Assembly: GCA_963809765.1 (NCBI GenBank)
Contig: CAWEKT010000003.1
Coordinates: 1,364,001 to 1,428,000 of the forward strand
Reading direction: 5' to 3'
DNA length: 64,000 nucleotides
Source: JACVRM01 sp963809765
Lineage (GTDB): Bacteria > Actinomycetota > Thermoleophilia > Gaiellales > Gaiellaceae
Shown here: positions 61,046-64,000 of the stretch, piece by piece
How the letters are laid out: each line of letters opens with the position of its first letter
Numbering within the stretch: the first letter of the stretch is position 1
Notes under the pieces: model-generated
Database searches by the model: none
Seen by the model: the letters and a program-made list of their open reading frames with translations, nothing else
What the model was told of the DNA's origin: nothing
Position numbers and translations under genes: made by a program

Positions 61046-61851
61046 GCGGCGTCGCGCTCGGCGCGCGCATCGTTCCGGGCCTGCCCGGCGGCGGCCGGTT
61101 GGCCTGGCGCCTTGTCCAGCGCAATCTCGTCACCGGCCGCCGCCAACTCCTGCTGATCTTCTCCGGCCTGTTCGAGCCGGTCTTCTACCTGCTCGGTCTC
61201 GGCATCGGCGTCGGCGCGCTGGTGGGCGAGATCGCCTACGAAGGCGAGGCGGTGCCGTACCGCGAGTTCGTCGCGCCCGCCCTGCTGGCCGCCGCAGCGA
61301 TGAATGGCGCGGTCTACGAGTCGACGATCAACATCTTCGCCAAGCTCAAGTGGAACCGCGTCTACGAGGGCGTGCTGGCGACGCCGCTCGGCGTTCGCGA
61401 CGTCGCGCTCGGCGAGCTCACGTACGCACTCATGCGCGGCGCGCTCTACGCGGTCGCCTTCGCCGTGACGATGCTGGTGCTCGGCCTCGTCGAGTCGGCG
61501 TGGGCCGTGCTGGCGATTCCGGCGGCGATCCTCGTCGGTGCGGCCTTTGCCTCGCTCGGGCTGGTGGTCGTGACCGTGATGCGGTCCTGGGCCGACTTCG
61601 CCTTCATCGAACTGGCGACGCTGCCCATGTTCCTGTTCTCGGCGACGTTCGTGCCGCTCGAGGAGTACCCGGAGGGCATCCAGTGGCTGCTGCCGCTGAC
61701 CCCGCTCTACCACGGCGTCGAGCTCATCCGCGGGCTCACGCTCGGAACGGTCGACGCAGGCTCACTCGTCCACGTCGCCTACCTGCTGGCGCTGATCGTC
61801 GCCGGCCTGGCCATCGCCGACCGGCGGCTGGCTCGGCTGCTGCTGAAGTAG
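61042..61851 (+). CDS. ABC-2 type permease, second
   Basis: The 269-residue product (GTG 61042, VSGVALGARIVPGLPGGGR) is a paralogue of the first permease: REFVAPALLAAAAMNGAVYE, LPMFLFSATFVPLEEYPEGIQW and LTPLYHGVELIRGLTLG occupy matching positions, and six hydrophobic helices are predicted. Frame is intact. It converges with the small zinc protein gene, six bases beyond its stop. Confidence 0.9.
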   Translation: MSGVALGARIVPGLPGGGRLAWRLVQRNLVTGRRQLLLIFSGLFEPVFYLLGLGIGVGALVGEIAYEGEAVPYREFVAPALLAAAAMNGAVYESTINIFAKLKWNRVYEGVLATPLGVRDVALGELTYALMRGALYAVAFAVTMLVLGLVESAWAVLAIPAAILVGAAFASLGLVVVTVMRSWADFAFIELATLPMFLFSATFVPLEEYPEGIQWLLPLTPLYHGVELIRGLTLGTVDAGSLVHVAYLLALIVAGLAIADRRLARLLLK

Positions 61852-61857
61852 ACGCCG

Positions 61858-62205
61858 CTAGGCGGCCGCTGCGCGTACGTCGGCGGCGAGTATGCGGTCG
61901 ACGGCGCCGTGCGGGAGCTGGGTGTAACGCGCGATCTGGCCCGCGTCCGCCCCGGCCTCGGCCATGGCGAGCACTGCGGCGACGTCGTCACCTGAGCCGC
62001 CTCGTATGCGGGCGAGGTGCACCTTCACCTTGCGACGCCGGACCTGTCGGAGGAGCGCTCGGCTCGCGGCCAGCAGCTCCTGCCCGTCCCAGCAGCACGT
62101 TGCGGAGCAGAAGGCGAGCCGGCTGGACGGGTCGGGAGGGAAGAACGGCGTGCCGCAATGAAGACACGTGCGCTCCTCCACGCGCCGTCCGCCACGTCCG
62201 AACAC
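61858..62205 (-). CDS. Small zinc-ribbon protein with C-terminal helix-turn-helix-like part
   Basis: The 115-residue product (GTG 62205, VFGRGGRRVEERT) has four cysteines in CLHCGTPFFP and FCSATCCWDG, a treble-clef or ribbon-like site, then a basic helix (SRALLRQVRRRKVKVHLARI) and a C-terminal helical part with AGADAGQIARYTQLPHGAVDRI, reminiscent of a helix-turn-helix. No named family recognised; a DNA- or RNA-binding role is a guess. Minus-strand TACCGT (62213-62218) lies seven bases before the start. Confidence 0.6.
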   Translation of the reverse strand: MFGRGGRRVEERTCLHCGTPFFPPDPSSRLAFCSATCCWDGQELLAASRALLRQVRRRKVKVHLARIRGGSGDDVAAVLAMAEAGADAGQIARYTQLPHGAVDRILAADVRAAAA

Positions 62206-62212
62206 GTCCGAG

Positions 62213-62218
62213 ACGGTA
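62213..62218 (-). promoter_or_regulatory. -10 box TACCGT of the zinc-ribbon gene
   Basis: Minus-strand TACCGT, seven bases, then GTG 62205; leaderless layout. The same hexamer is used in the two-copy element. Confidence 0.4.
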
Positions 62219-62255
62219 CGAAACGGCTCGGACAGCGTCGTGCGGGGGCGCTCGC

Positions 62256-62338
62256 TCCCTCGAACGAGGGAACCTCGTAACCCGAAAGGGTGATTCTGCG
62301 AGCGAAATTCGCCTACTTGCGCTCAATGAGATGAGCGC
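62256..62338 (+). promoter_or_regulatory. Run of four hairpins ahead of the lysine-rich protein gene
   Basis: Perfect inverted repeats follow each other: TCCCTCG-AA-CGAGGGA (62256-62271), ACCC-GAAA-GGGT (62280-62291), GCGAA-A-TTCGC (62302-62312) and GCGCTC-8-GAGCGC (62319-62338). They lie in the 178-base gap before ATG 62384. The whole may be a structured leader; it matches no riboswitch I recognise. Confidence 0.5.
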
Positions 62339-62383
62339 GCCCGGGGATGGCGCGCCAAGGGGTCTCACTACATGGGGGTGCAC

Positions 62384-63100
62384 ATGAGGCGGATGGGCGC
62401 AGTGCTGGTTGCTGTGCTTGCAGCGAGCGTGTTCGCGCAAGGCGCGCTCGCGAGCGACGGCAAGGTGACGCTTGGGCCGGCCGGGTACGACGGCCCGGGC
62501 TTCAATCGGACGCTCGTCGTCGCGGGCACGGCGAACGTCGTGCTCGGCTCTGAGGACCACGTCGTTATCTGCCACGCAACAGGTGGTCCCAGGGGAACCG
62601 GCTTCGTACAAATCGCGCCGTCGGCCGCGGGTGTCGTGAAGGGCCACGGCGACCACGAGGCCGAGCGCGACATCGTGCCGCCGTACGTCTTCTCTGACCG
62701 GGGCACCGATTCGTCGCTCGCCGCGGGCAAGAACTGGACTGCGGCGAATGCCGCCGTGTACGCGAACGGCTGCCGCACGCCTGTCGCCCCGCCGCCTGCC
62801 GACGTCTGCCCCAACATCGAGGGCGTGCAGACGGTCGTGCCATCCGGCATGACGAAGGACGCGTCCGGCAACTGCACTGCGATCGTGACGCTCTCTGCGC
62901 CTCCGACGACGGAGGTCGTCACCAAGACCGTCGTCGTGACCAAGAAGGCCATGGCGAAGAAGGCCAAGAAGGTGAAGAAGGCCAAGAAGGCCAAGAAGGT
63001 GAAGAAGGCCAAGAAGGTCAAGAAGGCCAAGAAAGCTCGCATCAAGGTCAAGGGTGTGAGCGCGAAGTTCACGCGGCGTGTCCTTCCGCACACGCGCTAA
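62384..63100 (+). CDS. Secreted protein with CHAT-type domain and lysine/alanine-repeat tail
   Basis: ATG 62384 (preceded by GGGGG at seven bases) opens a signal peptide (MRRMGAVLVAVLAASVFAQGALA). The body has VVICHATGGPRGTGFVQIAP and GHGDHEAERDIVPPYVFSD, a motif set seen in many actinobacterial surface proteins, plus PADVCPNIEGVQ. Residues ~190-228 are a lysine/alanine/valine repeat (units such as AKKVKKAKK), and the protein ends FTRRVLPHTR. LPHTR resembles the LPxTG sorting motif, but no membrane helix follows. The next gene, overlapping by 23 bases, is a sortase. ATG 62372 is an alternative start. Confidence 0.75.
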   Translation: MRRMGAVLVAVLAASVFAQGALASDGKVTLGPAGYDGPGFNRTLVVAGTANVVLGSEDHVVICHATGGPRGTGFVQIAPSAAGVVKGHGDHEAERDIVPPYVFSDRGTDSSLAAGKNWTAANAAVYANGCRTPVAPPPADVCPNIEGVQTVVPSGMTKDASGNCTAIVTLSAPPTTEVVTKTVVVTKKAMAKKAKKVKKAKKAKKVKKAKKVKKAKKARIKVKGVSAKFTRRVLPHTR

Positions 63101-63494
63101 TACCGCCGTCGCTGCCGTCTCGCTGGGGCTTGCACTTGCAGGCCCCGGCGGGGCGGCGCCGGCACCAGCGCACATCGTCATCGGGCGGATCGGGCTCGAC
63201 GTCCCGCTCTCACGGACGCTGGACGGCGGGCCGACCGTCTACTTCCGGGACCACGACACGCTGGCGATCGCGGCGCACCGGACGACCTGGTCGCGGCCCT
63301 TCAACCAGCTGCCCGCCCTTCGGCGCGGTGATGTCATCCGGGTGGGCGCCCGCACGTTCCGGGTCCGGCGCACGCACATCGTGCGGCCGTGGGAAACCTG
63401 GGTGGTGCGCTACCGCGGCCTGGTGCTATCAACGTGCCACCCCGCGGGCAGCGACGCATACCGCTTCGTGGTGTTCGCCGCCGAAGTCACCTGA
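63078..63494 (+). CDS. Small class E/F-like sortase
   Basis: Sortases are cysteine transpeptidases that attach or cross-link surface proteins. The 138-residue product (GTG 63078, VSFRTRANTAVAAVSLG) has one N-terminal signal/anchor helix and the catalytic triad: His in IAAHRTTWSRP, Cys in LSTCHPAGSD and Arg in YRFVVFA. At 138 residues it is compact for the family. It starts inside the lysine-rich gene, so the two are co-expressed and that protein is the obvious candidate substrate. Confidence 0.85.
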   Translation: MSFRTRANTAVAAVSLGLALAGPGGAAPAPAHIVIGRIGLDVPLSRTLDGGPTVYFRDHDTLAIAAHRTTWSRPFNQLPALRRGDVIRVGARTFRVRRTHIVRPWETWVVRYRGLVLSTCHPAGSDAYRFVVFAAEVT

Positions 63495-63573
63495 GCAGCG
63501 CGCGGGGGGCGCCTTTCCAGGAGCTCGGCCCGTGGCAGGCACCACATGGTGGGCACTGGCGGCGAACCAGGCC

Positions 63574-63696
63574 ATGAGGTTCTCGCTGACGTCGGGCCTC
63601 TATGGACAACGCGTGCGACTGCGGCCGCCGCCTGCGGGCCGAGGCCGTTTGGCGTTCCGTATTGCGTGGGAGAGTGTCGGGCGAGGGATGAGATGA
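63574..63696 (+). CDS. Possible 40-residue ORF overlapping the next gene
   Basis: ATG 63574 opens a frame reading MRFSLTSGLYGQRVRLRPPP that ends TGA 63694-63696, overlapping the next ATG (ATGA). Such coupling is the local habit, but no ribosome site or family supports it. The 63495-63692 gap otherwise shows nothing recognisable. Confidence 0.2.
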   Translation: MRFSLTSGLYGQRVRLRPPPAGRGRLAFRIAWESVGRGMR

Positions 63697-64000
63697 GGCA
63701 GGCATCGCTGCTCGCGATCGCCACGTTGCTGGGGGTTGCTCTTGCCTGGCCGCAGGCGGTCGAGAGCGCCGGGAAGCCGCGCTTTACCGTGACCATCGAA
63801 GGCACTCAGCGCTTCGAGTGGACTATCGAGGGCGGCCGCGACGCGAGGGGCCAGCCGGGACCGTGCGCCTTCACGGGCGCCGGGCGGCAGGTGGTCACCT
63901 TCGGGACGGCTCGGCCCGTAGCCGTCTTGGTTCCCCCGGGCCAGGGCTTGAGCGGCGGGTACGGGGGCGATGCGTTTCTCAACGCCGCGACTGGCAAGCG
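63693..64000 (+). CDS. Secreted protein, 5' part only
   Basis: ATG 63693 starts a frame open to the window's end (102 codons): MRQASLLAIATLLGVALAW is a signal peptide, followed by FTVTIEGTQRFEWTIEG, CAFTGAGRQVVTFGTARPVA and a glycine-rich segment. The beta-strand pattern suggests an exported beta-protein. No family recognised. It lies 198 bases after the sortase and may belong to the same surface-protein group. Confidence 0.6.
   Translation, partial: MRQASLLAIATLLGVALAWPQAVESAGKPRFTVTIEGTQRFEWTIEGGRDARGQPGPCAFTGAGRQVVTFGTARPVAVLVPPGQGLSGGYGGDAFLNAATGK

Noticed and set aside
1..64000. tRNA, rRNA, CRISPR array, insertion sequence or prophage
   Set aside because: No cloverleaf arms, rRNA segments, regularly spaced repeats, transposase, integrase or phage structural proteins were seen on either strand.

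Overview
The window is GC-rich throughout (about 70% by eye) and looks like a chromosomal piece of an uncultured actinobacterium, most plausibly a deep-branching Thermoleophilia/Gaiellales-type lineage. The lineage is an inference. What the sequence shows is the order dnaA-dnaN-recF-DUF721-gyrB-gyrA, start/stop overlaps of the ATGA/GTGA type between most co-directional genes, and about fifteen genes whose start codon lies 6-9 bases after a TANNNT hexamer, the layout of actinobacterial leaderless mRNAs. No rRNA, tRNA, insertion sequence, prophage or CRISPR array was found, and no gene-free stretch exceeds 300 bases.

Layout. 1-8.7 kb: replication-origin-side housekeeping block (dnaA 3' end, dnaN, recF, DUF721, gyrB, gyrA). 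8.9-14.1 kb: slipin/GalT ORF, NfeD membrane protease, secreted PGRP amidase. 14.1-19.3 kb: birA and a type II fatty acid synthesis cluster (fabZ-H-D-G, then fabF) without acpP. 19.3-24.9 kb: HAD hydrolase, two paralogous double-GNAT proteins, a zinc-ribbon arginase-fold protein, accD and accA. 25-37 kb: LigD, Nif3-like protein, HD-GYP membrane protein, NDH-2, an ECF42-type sigma factor with two DGPF proteins and a glyoxalase, MrfA-type helicase, methyltransferase. 37.2-40.7 kb: TPP riboswitch followed by thiD-thiM-thiE-thiL and a thioredoxin. 40.9-46.9 kb: polyprenol-phosphate glycosyltransferase, PolX, OtsB, a split TauE/SafE transporter, M23 peptidase. 47-50.4 kb: dTDP-rhamnose genes. 50.5-58.2 kb: Ser/Thr kinase, SpoIID-domain protein, subtilase, and a WbpD/WbpB/WbpI-like trio for a diacetamido sugar nucleotide. 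58.2-64 kb: unknown secreted protein, three-gene ABC exporter, small zinc protein, and a lysine-rich secreted protein next to a small sortase.

How the genes fit together. Much of the window serves the cell envelope: fatty acid elongation with acetyl-CoA carboxylase and its biotin ligase, sugar nucleotides (rhamnose, diacetamido sugar), wall hydrolases (amidase, M23, SpoIID), a membrane kinase, a secreted protease and a sortase. A second theme is DNA upkeep (RecF, gyrase, LigD, PolX, MrfA).

Reliability. At least thirty single-base frame changes break otherwise well-conserved genes, including recF and gyrB, which cannot all be dead in a living cell. Most are one extra base; a few are one missing base, often in G runs. 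I treat them as assembly or sequencing errors and give gene coordinates across the breaks, noting each break. The strongest unexplained signals are a two-copy, promoter-like, structured element between convergent genes (about 8.73-8.85 and 40.70-40.87 kb), two predicted leaderless mini-ORFs coupled to fabF and to the TauE pair, a duplicated 27-bp palindrome in front of the WbpD-like gene, a terminator-like hairpin abutting the gyrB start, and a run of four hairpins ahead of the lysine-rich protein.
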